From Gonatopus flavifemur (taxonomy: Eukaryota > Arthropoda > Insecta > Hymenoptera > Dryinidae), in assembly GCA_018340375.1 (NCBI GenBank), contig JAFFJZ010000001.1:33038001-33102000 (forward strand): a stretch of DNA of 64,000 bases. The letters are read 5' to 3'. The notes beneath the pieces were generated by a model, which saw only the letters and a program-made list of their open reading frames with translations, was not told the origin of the DNA and ran no database searches. The position numbers were made by a program, and so were the translations under genes. Below are positions 1-10,784 of this stretch, piece by piece (position 1 is the stretch's first letter; every line of letters starts with the position of its first letter).

Positions 1-971
1 CTCCACTTCTCTCTTCCTCTCCCTGTTCCTCATTTCATAAAACACCCGTTGTTGAAGATAAGTTTTTTCCTCTAGACGAACCACCATTGCCTACCAGAAA
101 CTTAATTGCTTGGGGATTTGAACTCATCATATCTGGTATCATAGGTACACTTATTCTCTCTACTCTCATCCACTCGCGCTCTTCTCTGAAAAATATCTTT
201 CCCGTATTATTATTATCCATTACCATGAAGCCGAGGTTAAACATCGGATTTGGAAATCATGTTTATCCGGAATCTTACGAGATTCGTTTCTTCCTTTTTT
301 TTTGTTCTCTTTTCGTATTCGAATTGACATCATTTCATCAATTCTTACGTCATATACGTATTCCGTCGACGACGAAACTGGAAATGGAAGAGATACGATT
401 ATTTCCATGCGTAATTCGTTGGTGGAGGTGTGTGTATACATATATACATATATACACGTATACATGACTATCGAATCCTGAAAATCGTCTTCCTTTTCCT
501 ATCTTCTTCTCATTTCCTGTAATTTCGAATCCTCTGGTGAAATTACCCTCTTCGTCAAGGTGAGGCCAAAAGTAGGTGGATAGATACCTATCGACGCTCA
601 AGTCTACCTTCGAGCTGTAATTCACGATCGTCAACGGAATACCAATGTCGTCATAATCCTCGTGGTCTATTACTTCGATGTTCGAAACGAATTACCTGCC
701 TTGAGAAATTTAAAAGTAAAACCCAAGAATTGGAGAATAGCAATAACTTCCATCTCACGTAAACTATTTTAACGATTCCAAAATGTTATGTTCCTCGAAT
801 GGAAATCCGTCGAATATGAAATTCTAATAACAAGCGGGTCGTTGTATGCGATTGAGTCTTATTCCTAGACTCTAAAATCGAAGGTACAAATCTTTGAATA
901 CTATGAATCAGGGTGCATATTCATTCCGAAATGTATTCATCATGAATTAATTATATTCGCCTATCTAAATC
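1..971. other. Unassigned DNA, left edge
   Basis: I see no supported gene. Open frames on both strands overlap and look like chance. A short alternating TATA/CATA tract lies at about 428-466. The stretch could be intronic or intergenic. Confidence 0.5.
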
Positions 972-2239
972 CGAGAAGCCTTTCACTCTGGAATCGATTC
1001 CATATGAAACAACTTATCCGGTGATCCTTGCTGATTACCTGTGATTCTGATTCAAACGATGATTCCACTCAATAAAATTGACAAGAATCAAGCTGCGAAT
1101 TCAAAGCATCGATGAAAGTGATTCCATCGATTTCGAGCTAAAGTTGACGCGAGTACGGGGAAACGGGGTGATTCTCCCTGAGCCCGCTGAGCTCGCGCTC
1201 ATTTCCTAATAATTTCACTGACTCGTTTTGTTATTTTACTTGTATCTTTGACTAGCTGTTCAAGTACAGTGATTTTCGTTCTTAGTTTTTCTCCCGTTAA
1301 CTCAGTTTCATGCCTAAATTATTATAATTAAATTAACGTACTACAAAATCGCAGAATTATATTACTCAATAATGCAATTTCCAGCTGTACATTTTTTTTG
1401 TCAACTTCCAAGGACTACTTCATACCAAATTTTTTCTCGGAATCAAGATCCAAGGCAAGAGTTTGTGATTTAATAAAGGCATTTTCAAATGCAATGATAA
1501 TATAAATGGGAACTTAAAATATGAAAACAATATGATCTTATTAATGGTGAAGACAATATCACCTGATTACTGTTTTGGAAAAAAAAGGTTTTGAGTAAAA
1601 TATTTGAAAACGAAATATGATTCTCATAGACAAATTTTTAAAAAATACTATGACCTATTTTTGGGAGAATACTTTTAGATAAAATATGAAACAATCTTCA
1701 CTTGGATTAGAAAACATGCATAGATGTGGCGACCAGGCATTAAAAACAAGCTAGATTGTTCTATCCCTGATAAAAATATAATGTACATTCATGCAAAGAA
1801 GTGTCACTTTCAACATGCTAAAAGCATTAAACCCATCTCGGTGTGCAGTTGGATTCAATCTCTGCAACATTTCGAGAACTTACGGTGCTACATAGTTCCT
1901 TTATGTCACTGATTTTGAATGTATTCATGAATTATTTGATACGAAATGCTATGTCGTATTGTGCACCCACTCACATAATTTGTTGAGTACGTACCGATTT
2001 GCCTTGATTCGCTCTGACTCGTATAAAAATCCCTTGATCTGGAGCTGATGCGAGTGATTGTCGGTGAGTTCGTTGATTCCAACTGATTCCGTACATTGTC
2101 AACTCATTGTCTCGATTCTGTATGAGTCGAATTTGTGTTTTTGATTCCACTGAACCAAGAATGACATAGTTGAGTTCCACCACTAGAATTCGATTCTGAA
2201 TCGACGAAACTCAGTGATTCCAGAGTGAAAGGCTCCTCG
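972..2239. mobile_element. TIR element with TGATTC motif array
   Basis: The ends are inverted repeats sharing AGCCTTTCACTCTGGAATC (about 975-993 and the reverse complement at about 2216-2236). The two flanks inside (about 1000-1210 and 1970-2240) are crowded with degenerate copies of TGATTC/GATTCC. The middle (about 1215-1965) lacks that motif, so a second insertion is likely there. No transposase is seen; the element is non-autonomous and its family is not recognised. Confidence 0.6.
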
Positions 2240-3306
2240 TTCAAATCAAAATAAAACAATGAAACTTTGATCGCTTTGATGATCAATGCAATAAGCATTA
2301 ACTTGAATCGACAAAAATCTGATTATTATTGTTAGAAGACATTTAAATTCCAGTTTCATCTACGTTCATTGAAAATTCTCTTCAATAATGTTCTCCAATG
2401 TATAAGAGAATGAAATAAAAATCCACAGCTCAACATTTCCTATGCCATTACCGTTGTACTCGAACGCATAATAACTATTCCAACAAAGCATAAAATGATT
2501 TTCTTTTCCCTGGAAACAAATATACTGGAAAAAAAACAGTTTTCAACGTAAGGAGCATTATTAACTGAAAACTACAGTTTCCACGATGTCGAAGTATATC
2601 GCTTAGAGTCGGAACATTCGATATACGAAACACCACTCATGTATAATGAGCACAGCTTCCGTACAACATATTACAAGGTACGAGTAGGTATGCGTTGCAT
2701 CCTACCTACATGCTGCGCGTTGTGATATACAGTGGATGTATATTGACTACGTTTCTCGTGAATGCACTCAACTATGTGTATATTTATGAAGAAAGTCCAC
2801 GTTTACAAGTACTTACGTACAAGTGAACGTATGTATACGTACATACCCATACAAATAATTTAAAAATATAATAATGTATTCATCGGCTGACCGCGCTCGT
2901 TGCACCGTTTAATCATTCAGCCATGGTGTTGTATTCAGCCTTCTCTCCCTCTTCCAACCTGATATTCTTTTTTCCTCTCCTCTCTCCATCATATGGTTCA
3001 TTTTTTTTCTCTTCCACTCACTGCTGCTTTATTGAAGGAATTTATTTATCCTCTTTCGCGGAAGAGAGAATTTTCTGAGTTCTCCATATGGTTATCTTAT
3101 ATAAAATTGCAATTTATTTCGAATTTCCAACAAGACCTATGATCGATGGATATCCAGCACCCTATGAGAATACAAATTCTGGAAAAAATAACACTCATCG
3201 AGCTATAAATTAATTCCAACCAGGGCGTTTTCAATGGAGGAAAAGATTGTAAGACGTTTAGGTATAATAACTTCAACTATTTGAAGAAATAAACAATTTA
3301 CGTTTA
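2240..3306. other. Unassigned DNA
   Basis: AT-rich DNA without a supported gene. I see no clear inverted repeat, RNA gene or splice-bounded exon. Confidence 0.45.
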
Positions 3307-3361
3307 CACTGTAAAAAATGTTGGTAGTAATTTTACCAGATGTCAATGGCACCAGGATTTA

Positions 3362-4634
3362 GGGGAGAGTAGCCTATATCGTACCACTTTCAACATTTAA
3401 TTTTTTTAACAAGTCCCATCACATGGTAAAAAAAATATGGAATATGTCATGAAGTAAAGGAGTTTATTCCAAATGTAATATATTTTTCTGGATCGTGAAT
3501 ACCAAGCCATTTCTAAGTAAAAAAACAATTTCGAAAACCTTGCAAATGGTACGATTTAGGAAACTGGTATCCTAAATCGTACCACCGGTTTCCTAAATCG
3601 TACCAGGTACTCAATATTGAAAAAAAACACAGGATTACTAATGCAGATCCATAAAACAGTTTTAGAATTTATTATTGAAACATTTTCTTATTTTATTTGA
3701 ATACAAGCTGAAAAAATTATCTTTATCATAACATATTTAAATGCATTTATTTCAACAAAAGTGATGAGCTAAACTGTGAAATAGCTCAAGACATTGAGGA
3801 ATCATAGGAAATGGAAATAAATCTTGTGTATTCCATTGGTGTATTTCTATTGTATCCTTATTGGCACTCGGAACAAAAAATTTTTTTTTTCCAGCCCTTA
3901 TTATAAAATATGAGGGATATCATTTTTTCCTGCTGGTGGGTTTTCCAAAACTTTTGATTTGTTTATTTGCTACAATATTACGAGACTCTAAGTGCCTCTT
4001 GAAGGTAGGTTTTGGTATGTTGTATTGTCGACAAAGTTCATTGAAACCACAGTCTCCATTTCGGTACGCCGATATTGCCATGGACATTTCATCTGATGTC
4101 CAATTCCCGTATTGCCTCTTGCCACTCATTCTGCAATAGGGTTGATCAAAAATACGTTATTTATGCACGAAAAAATTGCAATTTTATAAATGAATTCAAC
4201 GTATAAAAATAATATCCAAAATTGTGTCGGTACGATTTAGGAAACTACATGGTGGTACGATATAGGCAACTGTGATTTGAAGAAAACAAACAAGAGAAAC
4301 GTGACCTCAAGACGATCGTTCATGAACTTTCAATATATCAAAAGATAGTTGAAAGGACATCATTTGAGAAACAAATTCTCTAAAACGTTCATTCTTACCT
4401 TGTTTCATACTATTCCTTTAGACACGGAACTTGAATTTTACATGAACACATCGAATTTCCTACAATTCACCACTATGAATACAATACGCACTTGATAGCG
4501 ACGGGTTTCGATGAGAAGTGCTAAAAGGTGATGCAGTTCACGTTTTCGTCGCTATATGGAATTAATCACCATTACCTTCTGAGATATCGAAGCGGTACGA
4601 TTTAGGCACCGGTACGATATACGCAACTCTCCCC
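3362..4634. mobile_element. GGGGAG-ended DNA transposon with psq relic
   Basis: Terminal inverted repeats read GGGGAGAGTAGCCTATATCG on the left and GGGGAGAGTTGCGTATATCG in complement on the right, with TA duplicated at 3360-3361 and 4635-4636. The octamer ATCGTACC or its complement recurs near both ends and inside (for example 3548-3605, 4228-4272, 4594-4634), as expected of subterminal transposase sites. It encodes only an N-terminal DNA-binding fragment, so it is an internally deleted copy. TA targeting and the HTH type suggest a pogo/Tigger-like relative; that is inference. Confidence 0.75.
3920..4129 (-). pseudogene. Pipsqueak-type HTH fragment of a transposase
   Basis: The 69-residue frame begins MSGKRQYGNW and holds a psq-type helix-turn-helix: residues ~10-55 include MSMAISAYRNGD, LCRQYNIPKPTFKRHL and end with SFGKPT. 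This matches the N-terminal DNA-binding domain of pogo/Tigger/jerky-like transposases and of proteins domesticated from them. A stop follows KPTSRKK, and no CENP-B-type HTH or DDE catalytic domain follows. It lies inside a TIR element of about 1.27 kb, too short for a full transposase gene. It is almost certainly a truncated transposase; a free-standing DNA-binding peptide is possible but not supported. Confidence 0.75.
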
Positions 4635-4788
4635 TACCTACCCTTATGAAAAAACTCAATTTCAGAATTTCATCGTTAAATCATCAGTTGTATTAATACT
4701 ATCCGAAATTTATCGTGGTGTTTCATTATCGTACAAGTCCGATAAGAATACGATATCTACGATGATTATCCAATGTAAACCCGATATA

Positions 4789-6582
4789 ACACATGGGCTG
4801 AAAAGTCCCGGGCCTGACAAAGAAAACACGGTTTTTTTTGTTCAAAATTAGCTTTATTCATCCACGTAATCTCCATCAAGAACAACGCAATCATTCTAGA
4901 ACTGCTCGAACATTGCAATACCACTTCTGTAGAACGATTTATCTTTTGCCTCAAAATAGGCCTCAGTTTCAGCGATAACCTCTTCATTCGGGCGAAATTT
5001 CTTACCGGCGAGCATTTTTTTAGGTCTGCGAACAGCCAGTAGTCGCTGGGCGAATACGGTGGATGTGGAAGCAATTCGAAGTTCAATTCATGTAGTTTTG
5101 CCATTGTTTTGATTGACTTGTGACATAGTGCGTTGTCTTGATGAAATCAAGTTTTTTTCTTTGCCATACGTGGTCGTTTCTTTGCAATTTCGGCCTTCAA
5201 ACGCTCCAATAATGCAATATAATATTCACTGTTGATGTTATTTCCCTTCTCAAGATAGTCGATGGATATTACACTATGCACATCCCAAAATACCGAGGCC
5301 ATAACCTTTCCAGCCGATTGTTGTGTTTTCGAGCGCTTTGGACGAGGTTCACCAGTGCCTGTCCACTCAGATGACGATCGTTTTGATTCCGGAGTGAAGT
5401 GCAGGATCCATGTTTCATCCATCGTAACATATCGACGCAAAAATTCCGGCTTGTTACGTTTAAACATGGCCAAACACTGCTCAGAAGCATCAACGCGTTC
5501 TTGTTTTTGGTCAACGGTGAGCAAAAGCGGCACCCACTTTTAACAGAGCTTTCTCATAGTTAAATGCTCATGCAATATAAAGCCAACACGTTCTTTTGAT
5601 ATTTTTACGATGCCAACTACCTCACGCAACTTCACTATTCGATCATTCAAAACGATTTTGTGGATTTTTTTGATGTTTTCTGGCGTTACCGCCTCATTTA
5701 GACGTCCATTGCGTTCTGCATCATCGGTGTCTCTACGACCACGTTTGAAGTCAGCAAACCAACGTTTTATTGTGGTTTTTGATGGAGCGGAGTCCACATA
5801 ACACTTTTCAAGCCATTGCTTCGTTTGAACGGTTTTTTTCCCAATCAAGAAGCAGTGTAAAATTAAAACACGAAATTGTTTTTGATCCATTCTCTAGTTT
5901 AGATTCGCCAAATATTTATTAGATTTATATTTTGATTAATTGATTTTTCTGGATGACTGGTGAAAAAATTGTTTCATGCATGTACACTAAAAAAAATAAT
6001 TAATCAAATTGAAAACATGTCTCTTTATTCTGAAAATAGAATCCTCTCCAGACAGTGTCCTTTTGATGCAAGAGAACAATGTTACTACCAGAAAACAAAA
6101 TTCTCTGAGTTGAAGCAAATTTGTTCAAACTAAGAACATATCTGAATCAATTATAAATTCAATAATGAGTTTTTATTCTTACCCTAATTATTCTCACAAG
6201 TGCAATGTTAGTTTCTAATAAGTTCCTAATAAGTTCCTCGTTAGATGATGATGACTGTTTCACTAGTTTTGATAAATGGAATCTAGTTAGTTGGAGTGTT
6301 ACATTCTAGTGATTGCTTTGTGAGTTTTCCTCATTAGTGCCTTACGAGTAGAAGAGATAAACTCGGAAATGCCTCATTATTCACTAGCAAAAATTTCTAC
6401 CAGGGTTGTTTTAAAAATGACAGAAGTAGCGTCACTCTTAGTACAATAACTCACAAACTAATGAATGAAATATAAAATTTTGACAGCTGTCTTTTGAAGG
6501 TTAGTACTAATTGAGAAACAGGTGAATGCAGTAAAATTGGCGCCATCTATGTGTTAAGCCCGGGACTTTTCAACCCATGTGT
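4789..6582. mobile_element. Mariner transposon, inactivated
   Basis: Ends are a near-perfect inverted repeat, ACACATGGGCTGAAAAGTCC at 4789 and ACACATGGGTTGAAAAGTCC in complement ending at 6582, with TA duplicated on both sides. The transposase lies on the minus strand. The element is about 1.8 kb, longer than the usual 1.3 kb. The extra length is the 5' side (about 5987-6409), which starts TA-CACTAAAAAAAATAATTA and ends near TTTCTACCAGGG; it looks like further insertions whose limits I could not settle. Confidence 0.9.
4853..5890 (-). pseudogene. Mariner transposase (DD34D type), decayed
   Basis: Cut-and-paste DDE/D transposase of the Tc1/mariner superfamily. The start is the ATG at 5890 (MDQKQFRVLILHCF). 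N-terminal HTH and the linker with RWFADFKRGRRDTDDAERNG are recognisable. Catalytic residues are visible: MDETW, HQDNA and PSDYW. The frame is about 345 codons, normal for the family, but it is dead: in-frame stops at 5542-5540 (between LC and KWVP), 5149-5147 (just before FHQDN) and 4898-4896. One base is also missing in the A-run at 5015-5021 after DLKK. Four residues before PSDY are lost, so the spacing of the last two aspartates is 30 instead of 34. TIRs at 4789 and 6582 belong to the same copy. The irritans-like TIR is suggestive only. Confidence 0.92.
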
Positions 6583-6819
6583 TAGATATCTATCGGGAAA
6601 TCATCGGGTTGCTGTTTCGGTTTTGTATCGGATAATGATCGTAGACATCGTATTTTTATCGGACTTGTCTGATGATGAAACAACACGATAGATTAATACA
6701 ACTGATGATCGAACGATGAAATCCCGATATCGGGTTTTTTCAGAAGGGTATACAGTATCAGTAAAATTACTACACACGATAGTGAATTCACACATCCACC
6801 CAAAGTAAATTGACACATA

Positions 6820-7053
6820 CAGAGAGAAAAGTTTATATTAAAGATTGCTATATTTTTATGGTACTCGTGGGATATTATACTTTATTATAAGGCTCAGAAT
6901 TATATTTATTTTAAATCATAACATATTTATCTTCATTCTCACGAGAGCGTATGGTGAATGCTCGTATACTTGTGGTTCATAGCAACATAATCAAATATAT
7001 CCCAAAAGTACAATAATAACTATGCTAATATCTAATATAAAATTTTTACTGTG
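6820..7053. mobile_element. MITE family A, copy 1
   Basis: A 234-base non-coding element with TA duplicated at 6818-6819 and 7054-7055. A second copy in opposite orientation lies at 22142-22371, matching almost end to end (for example TATGGTACTCGTGGGATAT, ATACTTGTGGTTCATAGC). The two halves are themselves an imperfect palindrome. Confidence 0.85.
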
Positions 7054-7134
7054 TACATGTTGACCGTAATTTTACCAGAATGCAAGTAATTTTACATTGA
7101 CATGCATACATGTTATTCGATTTTACCAGTCCTA

Positions 7135-8024
7135 GAGGAGAGTCGGATAGAACCGGGTAGGTGGGTCAAACCGGGTACCTCAATATCTCCCTGGTTAGTG
7201 CTTCTTTCTAACAGCAAACGCTTAGACTGGTAACAGTAGATATTTTGAGCAATTGGAAAGAACAACAGCATCGATGCAACACGGTTTCTCACTTAGAACG
7301 TTGTTTAAAGTTTTCTGCGAAAAAAATGTTCAAGTTGTTGCATTTATGTAGTAAGTTTCAAGTACTTCACCAGTCTCTCAAGAAAGAGGCACGTACATAC
7401 TTCAATTGAGCATGTTTTCCTGCTTATTTTCATGTTTTATCAATCCGCCTAGAGCAATGCATAATATTTCTAAGCCATATTGAACTCAACAAGTTACTGT
7501 GGGATCAAACCGCGTACTTGAGATTTTATCTTCCGATTTATGAAATTCAACAGAATTTGTGTTTTTATTCTAAAATAGTCATCGAAACATGTTCATTCTT
7601 GGAGATCCCTTTGTGTTTGCTTGCGACTTTTGTTCTTAACTGAGTTGTCAGCAGAAAAATTCTCTGAACAATTTTTTTTAGTTGGTCAAAATATAACAAT
7701 TCTCAAACATGTCTCATGTCTGTTTTCGGAATTTTTATCGAATTCAACAGTTGGTGCTGAAAATTCTACCATTCAAAAGTGTTTTGCATTGATTTCAACG
7801 AGTACCCGGTTTTACCCTATCCACGGAGTGGAACCGGGTTTTTGTACCCTTCGACTAGCAAGAATATTGAAAAAATTGTATTAATTTTACAGCAATATAC
7901 GAATATTATGTTGTTAATGGATGAATAAGGAAACTGGAAAGCTTTGGTTGGTTAATCTATTGCCAATAGGAACTTCTCTATGACCGATTGAATTTATGGT
8001 AACCGGTTTTATCCGACCTTCCCC
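7135..8024. mobile_element. GGGGAG-ended element, second family
   Basis: Inverted ends GAGGAGAGTCGGATAGAACC (left) and GGGGAAGGTCGGATAAAACC (right, complement), TA duplicated at 7133-7134 and 8025-8026. Subterminal AACCGGGTA/TACCCGGTT copies occur at about 7150-7190, 7500-7520 and 7803-7845. It has no recognisable coding sequence. The end structure is like that of 3362-4634 with a different subterminal motif. Confidence 0.7.
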
Positions 8025-8028
8025 TATA

Positions 8029-8355
8029 CAGTAAAAAGGGTTACGTCAAAAGTTAGCATATATCAATTTGAAATCCGACCTAATGTAGCATAAGTTCAAA
8101 GTCAATCTATTGTCTTCATGTACAATGTAATATATTAATAGTTAACTAATGATCCATTGTACATAAATATGATGAGTAATTAATAAAAATATGATGGCAT
8201 TCATAATCTATTATATTAAAGGGTGATAGATCATCGGATAACTAATAATATAATATATTATGTGTGAATAAAATAGATTAACCTTAATTTCATCCTATAT
8301 TAAGTCGGATTTCAAACTGATATTTGTTAACTATTGATGCAACCTTTTTACAGTG
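8029..8355. mobile_element. MITE family B
   Basis: A 327-base palindromic element. Arms share GTAAAAAGGTT, AGTTANCATATATCA and TTTGAAATCCGAC and its complement. TA flanks both ends (8027-8028, 8356-8357). The left end has lost two bases relative to the right (CAGTAAAAA against CACTGTAAAAA). Confidence 0.8.
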
Positions 8356-8768
8356 TAAGTACTTTCAAAATCACCAATCAAGTTGGTAATTTTACATTGA
8401 CATGTGAATATAATTTCATTTTACCAGTACTTAGTACTTGTAAAATTACCATCATAGCTTTCATGTGAAATTACAGGTGACATACAGGGTTAAAAGACTG
8501 CCAGAATTGAAGTGGAAATACTCAGGAAAATTTCCAGTCCTTTCAACTGATCAGGTTGATTGAAAAAAACGGAAAACCCACTTTTTGTAGTTAATTCGAC
8601 CATTCTTTTCAATTGCAATAACTAATCCTTTGGTTATCCCAATCAAAATGATACAGTTGTCTTGATTTTGTTAATTTAACTGATGCGAATTTTTTTCAGT
8701 GAATGCATTTTACATGAACAGGCTAGGTCAACTGGTTGCGTGTAATTTCACATGCATTTTTTACAGTG

Positions 8769-9728
8769 CAGTTATAAAACAACATAAGATTCATCGTCAT
8801 AGGATCGAAAGGATTTCGAATTCTGACCAAATACGAGAGCAGAAAAAAAGATGAGAGAGAAGGGAGAATTCATATGAAAAGATTCAAGAATTCCTCCATT
8901 GAAGAATTGAGTAATTGTTTCCATATCGAGGAATACATTTGAAGAATTTGAAACAATGAAAATTGAATGAACCATGTCTTCCCATCGAACTAGGTACTGG
9001 AGATGTTTTCAAATCGACTCGATGAATTTCTAGAGAATGAGATTATTCGAATTGAGGTCATAAAACAATTCTCCATTCACGTAAGAATCAAAACAGTACC
9101 AAGAACGACGAAAGTTTTTCATTTGTATAGAATAATTATAAACTCCAAAAGACTCGAGAATACAATACGTGGACGTAAGAATAATACAAAGTGTAGTGTA
9201 CAGTTGGATGAGATGAGATGAGATATGCTGGGAATGTCTCGTTCCTTTACCTCTCCTGAGATTATGTGCTATAATTTACCTCGCGCTTGTCCTCTTTTTA
9301 CCCCTTTCGGTGTCATGATGTACATTCGTTGTACGAACAGTGAAAAAAACCGCTCTAGAAGGGAAGGAAACGTCCAGGTCTTGTCTTCTCTTCTCGTGCT
9401 TTCTCCGGATTAAAGGAGACTGAAAATATTAGGGACCGTCTTGATACTCTCAGAAGATTTACGAAACCGTCAAGGAACAGTTTTTCGTAAAGTCATTTTG
9501 ATTATTTCTTCTGATAGACATTCACATTTCTGAAAACCCGTTTGGAAAAGTTATTCTGTATACAAATTTGATGGGGATGAAAATTATACATCGATCAAAT
9601 ATGTGATAAATCTTTCGAATGTTCTATCAAATCTGTATATTTGTAAATTTCTATGATACTTGTTCACACACTATTAAAAATTTCTGGACAAAACTTCAAA
9701 TACACGTAGAGGAAGCAATTTCCAATCA
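8769..9728. other. Unassigned DNA between two mobile clusters
   Basis: No supported gene. There is a short GATGA repeat at about 9208-9224. Several short frames of 60-72 codons overlap on both strands and show no domain or splice logic. Confidence 0.45.
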
Positions 9729-9857
9729 CCCTAGTAGACATTTTCTCAAATGATGCCTCATGAGGCACTGATCAGTTTCCCATGTAATTAACGAAACAAT
9801 TACACAGGCCTGCGAAATTTGACTTTTTTTTTTCCCCTCAAACAATAATATCTTTTT

Positions 9858-10410
9858 CCGAAGCATTTTGATCCGCTGAATCCGAATCTGGCTGCAGAAT
9901 TGCTCTATCACGTCAGGTTTTTGAGATATTTCGACCTAAAAATGTGAAAAACACTGTTTTTCGACATATTTGGGGTTACGTAAAGTCGAAGGGTAATTTT
10001 TTTTCTCAAAACCAATACATGCACCTCAAAGTATAAGTCCTCCTCTTCCAAATGCCGTTGAGTTTGCTCAGATACCTTTTTTTTTCATTGAGATACGACA
10101 GTTTGAAAATTGTGTCTCCACCTATTTATTGAGTACATGAGCGCACAAATTTAAAATTGTCGTATCTCAATGAAAAAAAAAGATATTTCAGCAAACTCAA
10201 CGGCATTTGGAAGAGGATGACTGATACTTTGAGGTGCATCTATTGGTTTTGTGAAAAAAATTACCTTTCGACTTTACGGAACCTCAAATATGCCAAGAAA
10301 CAGTGTTTTCCACATTTTAGGTCGGAATATCCCAAATACCTGACGTGATATAGCAATTCTGGAGCCATATGCGGATTCAGCGCACCAAAATGCTTCAGAA
10401 AATGTTGAAT
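9858..10410. repeat. Large inverted repeat (hairpin) in the transposon
   Basis: The left arm (about 9858-10105) and right arm (about 10157-10410) are inverted copies with a spacer of about 50 bases. Matching blocks include CAAATGCCGTTGAGTTTGCT, GTCGTATCTCAATGAAAAAA and CCTGACGTGATA. The outer parts of both arms are also copies of the transposon's own terminal region. Confidence 0.85.
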
Positions 10411-10536
10411 GAATGAAGGGATTGACTTTGGATTGTATTCTACATGAAACACCTTGAGTAGGCCAGGCGCATCACAACGATACGCTAAATTTTTTTCTTG
10501 AGCGAAATACGGTAGAAAATGCTTATAGCATATCAC
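10405..10536 (-). pseudogene. Antisense scrap of the transposase-like gene
   Basis: Read on the minus strand this encodes FLPYFAQEKN, RCDAPGLLKVF and VEYNPKS, closely matching the plus-strand gene at about 11430-11530 (FLPYFAQEK, CCDVPGLLKMF, VEYNPND). It is fused at its 3' side to a terminal-repeat copy (the hairpin right arm). It is therefore an internally deleted second copy of the element inserted head to head with the main gene. Unlike the main copy it keeps the base that restores the reading frame at the KN junction. Confidence 0.85.
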
Positions 10537-10784
10537 ATAAATATATATTTATGCAATATGCTACACTATTATAATCGGACGCCTACAAAATTCACGCGCC
10601 GGCCGGTAATATCCTTCGAGCCAGCACTGCTGAGATCGTAGATTGTTTGTTGCTATGTTCAGACATTATTCCACTAATTCACTCGGAATGTACTGATTGT
10701 TGTTCTAATTTTTTCCTCCGTGTACAAGTATCGAGTGTCCAGTAATTGTTGTGAATTTCGTGTATTTAAAAAAAAGTTTCACAA

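Larger units (their letters stand above)
4641..6748. mobile_element. Foldback element split by a mariner
   Basis: The left arm (4641-4786) and right arm (6585-6748) are imperfect inverted copies: both carry the CCCTTNTGAAAAAA end, TTTCATCG, ATCAGTTGTATTAAT, and TCCGATAANAATACGAT. TA flanks both ends (4639-4640, 6749-6750). With the mariner removed, the remainder is a palindromic MITE of about 310 bases without coding capacity. Confidence 0.75.
3307..8768. mobile_element. Outer element holding a nest of insertions
   Basis: Both ends carry the 14-base inverted repeat CACTGTAAAAAATG (3307-3320 and complement at 8755-8768). Its own sequence survives in pieces (about 3307-3359, 6751-6817, 7056-7132, 8358-8480, 8702-8768) that share a degenerate TTTTACCAGT / GTAATTTTAC motif. 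Everything between is later insertion. The flanks are TA on the left and CA on the right, so the outer target duplication is not clean. A further insert ending TTTTTTCAGTG at 8701 probably begins near 8480. Confidence 0.55.
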
